From the NCBI RefSeq assembly GCF_900638305.1, contig NZ_LR134506.1, positions 1,364,001 to 1,428,000 of the forward strand: a DNA stretch of 64,000 nt, read 5' to 3'. Shown piece by piece: positions 26,168 through 35,252 of the stretch; the stretch's first letter is position 1, and each line of letters starts with the position of its first letter. Made by a program: the position numbers and the translations under genes. This DNA comes from Porphyromonas cangingivalis (GTDB taxonomy: Bacteria; Bacteroidota; Bacteroidia; Bacteroidales; Porphyromonadaceae). The notes below the pieces were generated by a model. It did not search any database. It was not told where the DNA came from and worked only from the letters and a program-made list of their open reading frames with translations.

Positions 26168-28015
26168 ATGACAAAACGTTTATTCACATACACAATCATA
26201 GCACTGCTCTTGGTCTCTTGTACGGACTTCAAGGTTCTGGCTCCGTTGGGACCACGAGGTGACAAAGGCCAGACGGGCACCAGTGCTTATCAAGAGTGGC
26301 TCTCACTCTTGGACAGAGGACTTTATCCGGACTGGAAGGGCGGTCGAAGCGAAGCAGACTACATGATATTCTTATCCGGAAAAGATGGAAAAGACGGTAT
26401 CAGTGCCTACGAAAAGTGGAAAGCTATGATCGCTGCAGGTGATGTGCGAGATCCACATGCTCCGGACAGGCTATGGTCACCTGACAAAAACACTCTCAGA
26501 GACTTCTTTTGGTTTCTCTCCGGGTCGAAAGGCTCCAAGGGTGACAAAGGAGACAAAGGCGATCAGGGACAAAAAGGAGACCAAGGAGACAAGGGCTCAC
26601 AGGGAGATAAAGGAGATAAAGGAGAACACGGAGACAAAGGTCAGACCGGTGATCGAGGCGACAAAGGCGATCGAGGCGACAAGGGCGAACCCGGTCAAGG
26701 AGGAGGCTCAGGCTCTGACGGCCCAAAAGGACCTGAAGGGGATCCGGGAGACAATGGTCTTACAGCTTATGACATTTGGAAAAAAGAGGCAGAAAAAGGG
26801 ACCTTGCCCAACCCTCATCCAAACCTTCCCGGATATGAAGGAGAGTTCTGGCCCAAGGATAAGGTATCCCAAGAGGACTTTAGGGTATACCTCAATGGGA
26901 TAGATGCAGACAAGTTGCCACAAAAAACTTCGATCAGTGTCTCAGGTACAAATACGACAACGGACAAAAAACTGAATCCGGGCTCTATGTTCATCTCTGA
27001 GGAAAGAGCAGACTCAGCGATCATCAAAATCATCTCTCCGGCAGGTGCTCCCGTGATAAGCATAGAGAGTGCCGAAAATCTACCGGGAGGGTACATCATC
27101 GTCCCTCTCGGAGAGAGCCAAGAGGATGGTGTCAGTGTGCATACCTTCAAACTAAAAACAGCTCACAACATAGGCCCTGACAGGGACTTCAGACTTGTTG
27201 TGAACAATGTCTTCGAAGACAATAATCCGCATCTGATCACTGTCAAGCAGAAGGGTTATTTCACTCCGATGGAATACATGTCTGAATACAACATGAACAA
27301 AACAGGAACGGGCTTTGCGACGAACCATGCCAATGATCAAAGCGGTCTCTTCCCACAAAATCAAGCCATCGAGACATGGGGCTGGAAAGCAAATTTCGCG
27401 ATAGGTGGCACACGCTATTACCTCCCGGACATACGTACTTGGAGAAGTGTCATGCCGGGAGAGGTCTTGCACTACTATAATGGACACGTGCTGACGATGG
27501 ATAATGTAAGCGAAGAAATCAGACTGAATACCCATCAGATCAAAGATGTCTTCACCTCAGACTATAGAGGAAGCGGAAATCATATCATATACGGACTCCG
27601 TCTCAAGAGCGCAGATAATCGACTTAGGACTGCATTCAAATACGAATACATCGACAATCCTGAGGGCGGGACAGGGGAATTTGTCAAAGCCCTCAAGATT
27701 ACTTCTCGCTACTTGGGGCCAGATGTCCCCGGCAGTCCCATCACGGTTGATCAGGTGAAGGACGAATCCTTCTGGAGCTCCAATAATCAGAATGATGTGG
27801 TAAGGATACTACCGGCAAGTGGTGCGTTGGATGCGCAAGGGACACCGATCCCCGGCAAGTTTGGCGAAAGTGGTTACTACTGGGCAAGCGAAACAAGTGC
27901 AGCTAAAGCCCTGGGGCTAAGGATGCTATTCCATCGCTTTGCGTTGGATGCTGACAGACGAATAGCCAACCCATCGGGTAACCACGAAGCCGTCCGACTC
28001 TTCTTCAAGAGGTAA
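26168..28015 (+). CDS. Collagen-like outer-membrane lipoprotein 2
   Basis: 615 residues, paralogous to the first in its N-terminal 245: lipobox LVSC (C18), YxxW modules at about 39-71, 79-118 and 199-244, and 26 Gly-X-Y triplets at 119-196 (GDK, GDQ, GDR; one GGS). The C-terminal 370 residues are unrelated to copy 1. They include a strand-rich region and an ending (ESGYYWASETSAAKALGLRM ... NHEAVRLFF) resembling the FISUMP/DUF1566-like fold at the tips of Bacteroidetes surface proteins. So the two stalks carry different heads. It is last of the cassette and is followed by two strong hairpins. Confidence 0.85.
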   Translation: MTKRLFTYTIIALLLVSCTDFKVLAPLGPRGDKGQTGTSAYQEWLSLLDRGLYPDWKGGRSEADYMIFLSGKDGKDGISAYEKWKAMIAAGDVRDPHAPDRLWSPDKNTLRDFFWFLSGSKGSKGDKGDKGDQGQKGDQGDKGSQGDKGDKGEHGDKGQTGDRGDKGDRGDKGEPGQGGGSGSDGPKGPEGDPGDNGLTAYDIWKKEAEKGTLPNPHPNLPGYEGEFWPKDKVSQEDFRVYLNGIDADKLPQKTSISVSGTNTTTDKKLNPGSMFISEERADSAIIKIISPAGAPVISIESAENLPGGYIIVPLGESQEDGVSVHTFKLKTAHNIGPDRDFRLVVNNVFEDNNPHLITVKQKGYFTPMEYMSEYNMNKTGTGFATNHANDQSGLFPQNQAIETWGWKANFAIGGTRYYLPDIRTWRSVMPGEVLHYYNGHVLTMDNVSEEIRLNTHQIKDVFTSDYRGSGNHIIYGLRLKSADNRLRTAFKYEYIDNPEGGTGEFVKALKITSRYLGPDVPGSPITVDQVKDESFWSSNNQNDVVRILPASGALDAQGTPIPGKFGESGYYWASETSAAKALGLRMLFHRFALDADRRIANPSGNHEAVRLFFKR

Positions 28016-28057
28016 AAAGAGCTACGAGAGGATTTTTCCTATCAGGCATCAGAAAAG

Positions 28058-28099
28058 ATTCTTTTGTGGGACAGAACATATTCTGTCCCACAAAAGAAT
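28058..28099. terminator. Near-perfect 19-bp-arm hairpin containing a GACAGAA/TTCTGTC palindrome
   Basis: ATTCTTTTGTGGGACAGAA is followed by a short loop and its complement. It probably terminates the collagen-like cassette. Its centre equals one unit of the family B 22-bp repeat. Confidence 0.6.
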
Positions 28100-28187
28100 A
28101 AACTCTTTCTTCGGGCAGACGATAAGAGAGCCCAAGACTTTCGGATATGGAGCGACTACTTCGCTCAAGAGTTCTTCGGATCACAAA

Positions 28188-28229
28188 AGAATGTGGTGTC
28201 AAAACTAATCGTTTTGACACCACATTTCT
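28188..28229. terminator. Second long hairpin downstream of the collagen-like cassette
   Basis: AGAATGTGGTGTCAAAAC pairs with GTTTTGACACCACATTTCT around a 5-nt loop. It lies between convergent genes. The remaining sequence to 28644 shows further short inverted repeats (GAGCCGG/CCGGCTC near 28360 and 28415) but no clear gene. Confidence 0.6.
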
Positions 28230-28644
28230 TCTCCCCCCTTGTAGAGTTTCGGAGTCTATCCAACACCATCATCTCGATGGGAACTCTACGATACCGAAAT
28301 GTCCCCTGAAACGTCTGAGTAGTCTACTCTGAGCTTACAGTCTTTCGGTATGTGAGCCGGCGTGCCTTCATTAACCACAGATACAAAAAACACTTTTGTG
28401 ACGACCGGCTCGTTTCTCCTCCACCTCGCAAGGCTTTCCATTCTATAAAAAACAGATGTACAAAAGCGAGACTGAAAATCAATGCTTCGCTCTTGTGCTG
28501 CAAACTTAAACCTTAACGATTTCTTTGTAAAGGACAAATACCGCAAATGTCAGTATTTTTCACGCAAAAAACATGAAAAAGTGTGGAGAAAACATGCAGA
28601 AAATTTCGATAACACACTTATAACCAAAAGATTAAAAATCCCTA

Positions 28645-31500
28645 TCAGACCCCTCCTGAGATCCGAGTATAGTCACTGGGGGTGACGCCAAATTCTTTCT
28701 TGAACAGTCTTCTGAAGTATCCCGAGTCGTTGAATCCACACATATCCGCGACCTCATTCACATTGTATTTTCCCGACGAAAGGAATTGTTTTGCCTTCGA
28801 GAGACGTATTCGGGTAATGTACGCAATGGTTGATACTCCTACCATGGTATTTAGCTTTCGTGTGAGTTGAGAAGCACTCACACACATACGTTCGGCCAAG
28901 AAAGTAACATTGAGATCGGGGTTGGACAGCTCCGAATGAATGATATTTGTAACCTTTCGGACAAATTCGAGACTCTCAGCATCTTCGGCCTTAAGTCCGA
29001 TGCCTTCGTCCTTCTCCAACGCTTTTAGGTACTTCTCACGAAGGAGGTATCGACTTTCAAGAAGTTTTTCGACACGAATGAGAAGTTCGTCGGGATCAAA
29101 AGGCTTTGCCAAGTATGCGTCAGCCCCCATACGAAAGCCCTCCTTACGATCCTCATCATCACTCTTGGCGGTGAGCATGATGATGGGAATGTGATCGGTG
29201 AGTGTATTTGCACGGATAGCCTTGACCAGCTCATTACCATCCATGACCGGCATCATCAGGTCAGTGATGATGAGGTCAGGCACAGTTCTCTCGGCCTTAT
29301 CCACACCCATCTTGCCATCTTGAGCCGTTATCACCGCATAACGGGGCGAAAGGATAGAACGCAGATAGAGCGTCACATCGGCGTTGTCCTCAACGACCAG
29401 GATCATCGGACGCTCTCCGGGGACATCATCGGGCTCAATGATAGCTTGGGATGCCGATGGAGAGACGGAGGGCAAGAAGACCTCCGGGCTTTCTGCCGGT
29501 GTGCCGGGTGCACTAACGACATGGCCGTCAGGTGCAAAGACGGGAAGGGTGACGGTAAATATCGAGCCTTTGCCCAAAGTGCTCTCGACACCAATATCCC
29601 CTGCCATCTGTTCGACAAGGTTCTTCGTCAAAGCGAGTCCGACACCCGACCCCATCGGCTTAAACGGACTGTCCGAACGATAAAAAATATCAAAGATATG
29701 AGGTAAATCCTTCTCATCTATCCCCCGCCCCTTGTCCATGACTCGGAGCAATACATGGGAGCCATTTCCCGGGCGTTGAAGGAGGATCTGTACGACCGAT
29801 CCGGGATCGGAATACTTGATGGCATTGGAGAGAAGATTATTGATGATCTTGTTGGCATATTCAGGGATAAAGTCCATGTAGATCTCCGCTTCATCGGTAC
29901 GAAAAATAAGGTCGATATCGTTCTTCTGTCCATAATGTCTGAAGCCCTCGACAATCGCCCTAAGGTAAGCTACGATATCATCATGACGATAAGGAGGGAC
30001 GGACATGTTGTTCCCATGAAGTTTGGAGATATCCAAAAGCTGATCGACAAGGGTCAAGAGACTGCCACACTGACGGTCAATGGTCTCGACATATTCTGTA
30101 CGCTCACGGGAGGTAGACTTCGACTCGGGAGACAGATATTTATTGAGCCCCTGAATGACCGTGAGAGGCGTCCTGAACTCGTGAGTGATATTGGCAAAGA
30201 AGAGTGTACGAGCACGCTCATACTGCTTGAGGGCTGCGTTACTCCTGAGACGTTGGCGATAGGCATAGTATGCCGCACCTGCCAAGAAGAAGCCTATAAG
30301 TCCAAGGGTCCACGAGATGTACATGGTACGCTGAGTCTCCGCTCTCTCAATGGCATTAAACAATTCTATCTCTTTAAGTCGGTGAGCATTACGATCGCGT
30401 TCGTAATTCATCCTGACATCCATGTAAAGATCGCTCTTCTTCGCACCGAGTATACTGTCTCTTATGGCAGTACTCTTTTTGAAGTAATTCAAAGCTGAGG
30501 CATAGTTATGCCTTTTGTTTTCTGCATCGTATTTGAGATCATATATGGTGGCACGGTGTTCGGGCGAACTGATCTCTGCCTCCACTCGCTCGGCATTGTC
30601 GATATACATCTCATATCCGGCAAAATCATTCTCGAAGAGACTGATCTCCGCCAGACCGATACAAGACTCCAGCCAATGCCATTTGTCGGGACTATCCTTC
30701 ATCAGCTCGTATGCTTTGAGGTACATGTCACCGGCTTTCGTGTATTCACCTTCGACCTTGAAAAGTCGACCAAGATGGTTATAACAAAGAGCTATGCCGA
30801 GATTTGATTTCGCCAACTGATTGCATTCGAGCGATTTTTGATAATAAAGATGAGCTGAATCATACACTGCCTTTGCCTCATAGACGGCACCGATGTTGGC
30901 ATAGTTGATCGCCTGACCGATAAGACTTTCCTGTTTCTTCTCACCCTCCAAAGCTCTTCGAAAAAAACGATCTGCATCTTCGTAGTACCCCATCGTCAGA
31001 CTGATATTACCTATACCATTGAGAGACACGACGATGTTTTTGGCTCCGTCTTTTGACAAACTATCCGAGTACTTCTCAGCATATTCCAAAGCTCTGTAAT
31101 GATGATCAAGAGCCTCCGAAAATGCACTGATGCGACGATAATCCGTGCCGAGATCATTGTACGCCATCACAATCTGCACGGTATCGACATTGTGGAGAGA
31201 CAATGCAAGGGATTTCCTATGCGCACCGATGGCTTCCGAGAAGCGAGCACTCTCCCTATATATTCGACCCAACTGTCGGTAGCAGTAAAAGAGCAACACA
31301 GAGTCGCCCTGAGCTTGGTATTCGGTGATGAGCCGCAGCAAAGGTCCATCCGACTTGAGTCTGGTTATTTCTTTGATCTGGGGATTGATATCGGTTGATT
31401 CGACCTTTCTGTGCGATAGCTCTTTACAGGCGAAACCGAGAAAGAGTACCCCCAAGACTGACAAGATACGAGCCAGGTATAAATTCATAGAATGGAGCAA
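28645..31500 (-). CDS. TPR-type hybrid two-component sensor/regulator with AraC output
   Basis: 951 residues in one chain. N-terminal hydrophobic segment (8-25) ending in a Cys; periplasmic TPR array (about 70-350); membrane helix 393-413; DHp domain with H440 in FFANITHEFRTPL; HATPase with NLLSNAIKYSD and GSGVGLAL; receiver domain (about 698-815) with phospho-acceptor D747 in IITDLMMPVMDG; AraC HTH (about 845-948, FNDSGYFRRLFKKEFGVTP). It would sense a periplasmic signal and control transcription directly. It is transcribed towards the collagen-like cassette. Promoter candidate TACTTTTG lies 37 bp upstream. Its target regulon cannot be read from sequence. Confidence 0.92.
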   Translation of the reverse strand: MLHSMNLYLARILSVLGVLFLGFACKELSHRKVESTDINPQIKEITRLKSDGPLLRLITEYQAQGDSVLLFYCYRQLGRIYRESARFSEAIGAHRKSLALSLHNVDTVQIVMAYNDLGTDYRRISAFSEALDHHYRALEYAEKYSDSLSKDGAKNIVVSLNGIGNISLTMGYYEDADRFFRRALEGEKKQESLIGQAINYANIGAVYEAKAVYDSAHLYYQKSLECNQLAKSNLGIALCYNHLGRLFKVEGEYTKAGDMYLKAYELMKDSPDKWHWLESCIGLAEISLFENDFAGYEMYIDNAERVEAEISSPEHRATIYDLKYDAENKRHNYASALNYFKKSTAIRDSILGAKKSDLYMDVRMNYERDRNAHRLKEIELFNAIERAETQRTMYISWTLGLIGFFLAGAAYYAYRQRLRSNAALKQYERARTLFFANITHEFRTPLTVIQGLNKYLSPESKSTSRERTEYVETIDRQCGSLLTLVDQLLDISKLHGNNMSVPPYRHDDIVAYLRAIVEGFRHYGQKNDIDLIFRTDEAEIYMDFIPEYANKIINNLLSNAIKYSDPGSVVQILLQRPGNGSHVLLRVMDKGRGIDEKDLPHIFDIFYRSDSPFKPMGSGVGLALTKNLVEQMAGDIGVESTLGKGSIFTVTLPVFAPDGHVVSAPGTPAESPEVFLPSVSPSASQAIIEPDDVPGERPMILVVEDNADVTLYLRSILSPRYAVITAQDGKMGVDKAERTVPDLIITDLMMPVMDGNELVKAIRANTLTDHIPIIMLTAKSDDEDRKEGFRMGADAYLAKPFDPDELLIRVEKLLESRYLLREKYLKALEKDEGIGLKAEDAESLEFVRKVTNIIHSELSNPDLNVTFLAERMCVSASQLTRKLNTMVGVSTIAYITRIRLSKAKQFLSSGKYNVNEVADMCGFNDSGYFRRLFKKEFGVTPSDYTRISGGV

Positions 31501-31536
31501 GGTTGATCTTTATATAAAGTCATTGAAAACTTGACA

Positions 31537-31544
31537 CAAAAGTA
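31537..31544 (-). promoter_or_regulatory. -7 element of the hybrid sensor gene
   Basis: Minus strand TACTTTTG matches TAnnTTTG and predicts a leader of about 30 nt. The -33 element is unclear. Confidence 0.5.
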
Positions 31545-31621
31545 GCAGTATTTTTTAATATAAACCACTACGAATGAAGATTAAGGCAAATATCAAGAAA
31601 TGAAGAAAAGGTACGGACTCC

Positions 31622-32113
31622 TCACTTATTACGCTCATGCAATCGGATGATGCGTTGATTTCGGCTACCTCGGAATGAAAGAGTTGGGTCAAACTCCTCC
31701 TGCACAAAGCGGCCATCGACAAGGACATCAACATACTCCAAGACGGCCGAAAGGGAAGGCGAAGCCTCTATCTCCTCCAAGGTGTATCCGGTATAACACC
31801 AGATATTGAGCCCGGTCTCCTCTTTGAGCCGACGACAGAGGGCGAGGGCACCCTCGGGATTGAAAAGAGGGTCACCACCACTGAGGGTGATACCGTCAAG
31901 GAGGGGATTCGTTTTTATTTCGTTGATGATATCACTGAGGATGGGCTCGGTCAAGAGGACACCTGCCGTGGGATCCCAACTTGCGGGGTTCTGACATCCC
32001 GGGCAATGATGGGTACAACCAGACAGATACAAAGAGTACCTGATCCCTTCGCCATCGGATATGGTCTCCTTGTATCTGTTCAGTAAGTGTATATTGTATT
32101 GTTCTATCGACAC
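31622..32113 (-). CDS. nrdG: Anaerobic ribonucleotide reductase activating protein
   Basis: 163-residue radical SAM enzyme that installs the glycyl radical on NrdD. The [4Fe-4S] cysteines are C33, C37 and C40 in CTHHCPGC. SGGDPLFNPEG is the SAM-binding GGE-like motif, and LYLSGC precedes the cluster as in NrdG. Length is typical. It lies 28 bp after nrdD on the same strand. The segment VLVDGRFVQEEFDPTLSFRG is characteristic of the family. Confidence 0.95.
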   Translation of the reverse strand: MSIEQYNIHLLNRYKETISDGEGIRYSLYLSGCTHHCPGCQNPASWDPTAGVLLTEPILSDIINEIKTNPLLDGITLSGGDPLFNPEGALALCRRLKEETGLNIWCYTGYTLEEIEASPSLSAVLEYVDVLVDGRFVQEEFDPTLSFRGSRNQRIIRLHERNK

Positions 32114-32141
32114 TCCACTCTTATGGCTATGTCAGAGGTGT

Positions 32142-34529
32142 TCAGCAGTGTTTGATACGGTCTTTTTCTTCGGACTTCTTGGCCGAGTTCCAGCTGTCGA
32201 GCGATCCTGTCAGATAGCCCGTGATGCGTCTTAGTCGGGCTATATCCTCTCCTGCACAGACCGGACACTTGGCATAGATGACCCCTCTGTACCCACACTT
32301 GTTACAAGTGTCCACGGGGTGGTTGATCGAACCATAACCGATCTCAGCATCGTGCATAGCCTTGACGATCTTGAGGATACCCGATATATTTTTCTTTGCC
32401 TCTCCATCAAGCTCGACATAAGTGATGTGTCCACCTCGTGTAATGGCATGGAATGGAGCTTCGAGCTGGATCTTCTCAAAGATCGTTACAGGCTCTTTGA
32501 CATCTATGTGGAACGAGTTGACGTAATAGTCACGATCCGTCACACCGGGGATGATACCGTATTTCTTGCGGTCCATGCGTGTAAATCGTCCCGACAATCC
32601 CTCTGCAGGAGTGGCGAGGACGGAGTAGTTGAGATTATACTTACGCTTGTACTCATCCACGACATTATTCATGACCATGATGGCATCGTAGAGTGTCTGG
32701 TAGGCCTCTTTGTTGTGTGCATGCCCCTCACCATAGATCGCGACCATGGCGTTGTGTCCTCCGATAAATCCGATACCGAGAGTCCCCGAAGCGATCACAT
32801 CACCGACTTCCTCATTAGGATCGAGCGAAGCACCACCTTTCCATACATCGTTGCACATCATGAACGGATATTGGCACGCAAGAGCCGTGCGCTGATACTT
32901 GTACCGATCATAAAGCTGCTCGGCTATCATCTCCGCCATACGTCGTACCGAAGACAAGAAGATGGACTTTGCTTCATTTCGGATGGTATGCTTGTCACAT
33001 CCGGGATTGAGTTCCTCTGCCTCTCTCATCGCTTCGATGGCCAGACGAGGGAAGTTCATTGAGGTGAAAGAGAGATTGCCACGACCGACAGAACTCTTCT
33101 CTCCGCGCAAGTTTTCGAACACTCTCGTGCGACAACCCATCGTTGCGAGTTCGTAAAGATACCTCTTGGGATCCTCAGCGTTCCACTTTTCGTTCTTGTT
33201 GTACTTCGTGTCAAGGAAAAGGAAGTTGGGGAAGAGGGCCTTGGAGGTCGTGCGACAAGCCTCGATGAGCAGGTCAAAATTGGGAGCCTCGAAAGTCATC
33301 TCACCACGAAGAGCGGCAGGGAAGTCTTTCATAGCCTTCTCGTAATCGGCCACTGAGAAGGACACACCATCCTTAACCTTGAATATCTGTATGGGGAATA
33401 TGGGGACTTCTCCGTGCCCTAATCCGTCCGTAGTGGCAGAGAGGAGTTCACGCATCAAGAGACGAGCTTCGGGCGAAGTGTCAGTACCATAGTTAATGGA
33501 GCTGAACACGACTTGATTCCCACCACGAGAGTGCATGGTGTTGAGATTGTGGATAAAACCCTCCATCGCCTGATGAGTCTCACGTGTGGTCTTGTCCATG
33601 GCGTGATTCCACGCGCGTTCTATATCCTTTCTGTCCACACCGGGGCAGAGACCCTCTATTTTCTTGTACGCCTCAGCTATAAGATCCGGTTTCTCCTGCA
33701 CCGACACCCCTTCGCTGACCAATCCATCGATGAGCACCTTGCGATCTATGGTGACATCTCTCATCCCTGCGATGAAGACAAGAGCCTCTGCCAAGTGACG
33801 GCGGAAGGTCTTGAGGACTCCCTTGGCCATGAAGAAGTCAAACGCAGGTATGGACTGTCCCCCATGTTGCTCGTTTTGGTTCGTCTGGAAGATGATCGTC
33901 GCCAAGGTCGCATAGCTTTGTATCGACTGAGGTGTGCGGATGCTGCCGTTTTTCGTCCTGAAACCACGCTCATAGAGATCCTCCAAGTCGTATTGGATAC
34001 AAGTCGTTGTCTTGGTGGGGTAGTAGTCCAAGTCATGGATGTGTATATCTCCATTACGGTGTGCACGAGCGTACTTGACCCCGAGAAGATACTTGTTGGT
34101 ATAGTCCTTGGTCACCTCCGAAGCAAATGTCATCATCTGCCCCGCAGGCGTATGCGCCGACATATTGGCATTGCTCAGGTTGACATCGTTCTTCTCTATG
34201 CGCACGATGCCATCCATGATCTGCTTCATCCCGGTACGTTTGTCACGTTCGACATTTCGCCACTCACGGTAGATGATGTACTTCTTGGCAACGAAAGGAT
34301 CGCACACCATCAGCTCATGCTCCACGAGATCCTGTATCTCCTCGACCGTGGGGTTCGTCTCGGTGGAGAGTTGAGTAGACACCTTTTGGACGATGTTCTG
34401 AATTATACTTTTATTCTCTTGGATGCCTGAAGCACGATAAGCTTTGATGATGGCATTTTCGATCTTTTCGGGAGAGAAAGGCTCCTGCTTACCATCCCTC
34501 TTGATGATGAATAATGTCGGTGTATCCAT
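32142..34529 (-). CDS. nrdD: Anaerobic ribonucleoside-triphosphate reductase
   Basis: 795-residue class III ribonucleotide reductase making dNTPs under anoxia. An N-terminal ATP-cone (about 1-95, IIKRDGKQEPFSPEKIENAI) gives allosteric control. The large barrel contains the HIHDLDYYPTKTTTC region. Near the C-terminus a zinc site (CNKCGYRG ... CPVC) precedes the glycyl-radical motif RRITGY (G771). A 23-residue tail follows the radical loop. It is followed by nrdG. A weak promoter (TATATTTG) is visible 129 bp upstream. No class I reductase is in the window. Confidence 0.96.
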   Translation of the reverse strand: MDTPTLFIIKRDGKQEPFSPEKIENAIIKAYRASGIQENKSIIQNIVQKVSTQLSTETNPTVEEIQDLVEHELMVCDPFVAKKYIIYREWRNVERDKRTGMKQIMDGIVRIEKNDVNLSNANMSAHTPAGQMMTFASEVTKDYTNKYLLGVKYARAHRNGDIHIHDLDYYPTKTTTCIQYDLEDLYERGFRTKNGSIRTPQSIQSYATLATIIFQTNQNEQHGGQSIPAFDFFMAKGVLKTFRRHLAEALVFIAGMRDVTIDRKVLIDGLVSEGVSVQEKPDLIAEAYKKIEGLCPGVDRKDIERAWNHAMDKTTRETHQAMEGFIHNLNTMHSRGGNQVVFSSINYGTDTSPEARLLMRELLSATTDGLGHGEVPIFPIQIFKVKDGVSFSVADYEKAMKDFPAALRGEMTFEAPNFDLLIEACRTTSKALFPNFLFLDTKYNKNEKWNAEDPKRYLYELATMGCRTRVFENLRGEKSSVGRGNLSFTSMNFPRLAIEAMREAEELNPGCDKHTIRNEAKSIFLSSVRRMAEMIAEQLYDRYKYQRTALACQYPFMMCNDVWKGGASLDPNEEVGDVIASGTLGIGFIGGHNAMVAIYGEGHAHNKEAYQTLYDAIMVMNNVVDEYKRKYNLNYSVLATPAEGLSGRFTRMDRKKYGIIPGVTDRDYYVNSFHIDVKEPVTIFEKIQLEAPFHAITRGGHITYVELDGEAKKNISGILKIVKAMHDAEIGYGSINHPVDTCNKCGYRGVIYAKCPVCAGEDIARLRRITGYLTGSLDSWNSAKKSEEKDRIKHC

Positions 34530-34657
34530 AGACTCAGTTTGATTAGTATTGGTAATAAGATAGTTTGTATCGAAGTCTCACCTCTCGGAGACCCTTCGTC
34601 GTGCACTCAGACATCAGATTGAAAACACAAACCACCTTTCATTCAGACAATTACACC

Positions 34658-34665
34658 CAAATATA
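34658..34665 (-). promoter_or_regulatory. Possible -7 element upstream of nrdD
   Basis: Minus strand TATATTTG fits the consensus, 129 bp before the start. A second match, TAACTTTG, lies at 34721-34728. Neither has a good -33 box. Confidence 0.35.
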
Positions 34666-34895
34666 GAGATAGTCAAGATAGGATTTCCATATCACTGATC
34701 CCATGATGCGAGCTACAATCCAAAGTTACGGAAATTATCCATGTTTCCTACCCTTGAAAGACAAAAAGAGCCCTCAAAAAATCCTTTTTCATCTCATTTG
34801 AGTACCCGACTCAATTCCTCACAGAGAAAAATAACCACTTATAGGTAGCACTCTGCGAAGATTGCTACCGAAAGTCCGTTTTGTACAAAAAGAAC

Positions 34896-34983
34896 GACAG
34901 AGAATATTCCATTAGACGACAGAAAACATTCTGTCCCATACCGGAAAACCCTCTGTCGCATGACGGAAAGTGCCCAATCCAAT
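34896..34983. repeat. 22-bp repeat array, family B (4 units)
   Basis: Units start at 34896, 34918, 34940 and 34962. The second, GACAGAAAACATTCTGTCCC plus two bases, is a near-perfect palindrome; the others are decayed versions (GACAGAGAATATTCC, ACCGGAAAACCCTCTGTC, GACGGAAAGTGCCC). The divergent gap 34530-35252 otherwise contains only promoters. Confidence 0.65.
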
Positions 34984-35159
34984 TGGATCAACAACCTCCT
35001 ATCCGATGATGTATCAGGAGGACACAATAATATATGTTCAATACTCAGAGACGAGCAAAAATCAATACATCAACGTCCGGCATAGACATCCTTCAGCCTA
35101 TTGCCGTAAGTTTGCACTTGACACTTGAATCTGCAACTGCAACCTTAGGATGGCGAAGT

Positions 35160-35190
35160 TTTGCTATGTGACACAAAAAGTGTAATTTTG
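35160..35190 (+). promoter_or_regulatory. Promoter of the trigger factor gene
   Basis: TTTG at 35160-35163, exactly 19 bp, then TAATTTTG at 35183-35190: a full Bacteroidetes-type promoter. The predicted leader is about 56 nt to the ATG at 35253. Confidence 0.8.
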
Positions 35191-35252
35191 TCTGCTTGAA
35201 ATATTTAGATAATAGATCAGAAACAATATAATCCATACAATAATATACTCTT

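Noticed and set aside
28286-28546. 86-codon minus-strand reading frame in the gap before the hybrid sensor gene
   Set aside because: The end (HIPKDCKLRVDYSDV) looks faintly protein-like, perhaps a remnant, but there is no promoter, start context or family match.
31481-31500. Hybrid sensor as a true lipoprotein
   Set aside because: The Cys after the first hydrophobic segment follows GFA, a poor lipobox, and the protein has a second membrane helix; a signal anchor is simpler.
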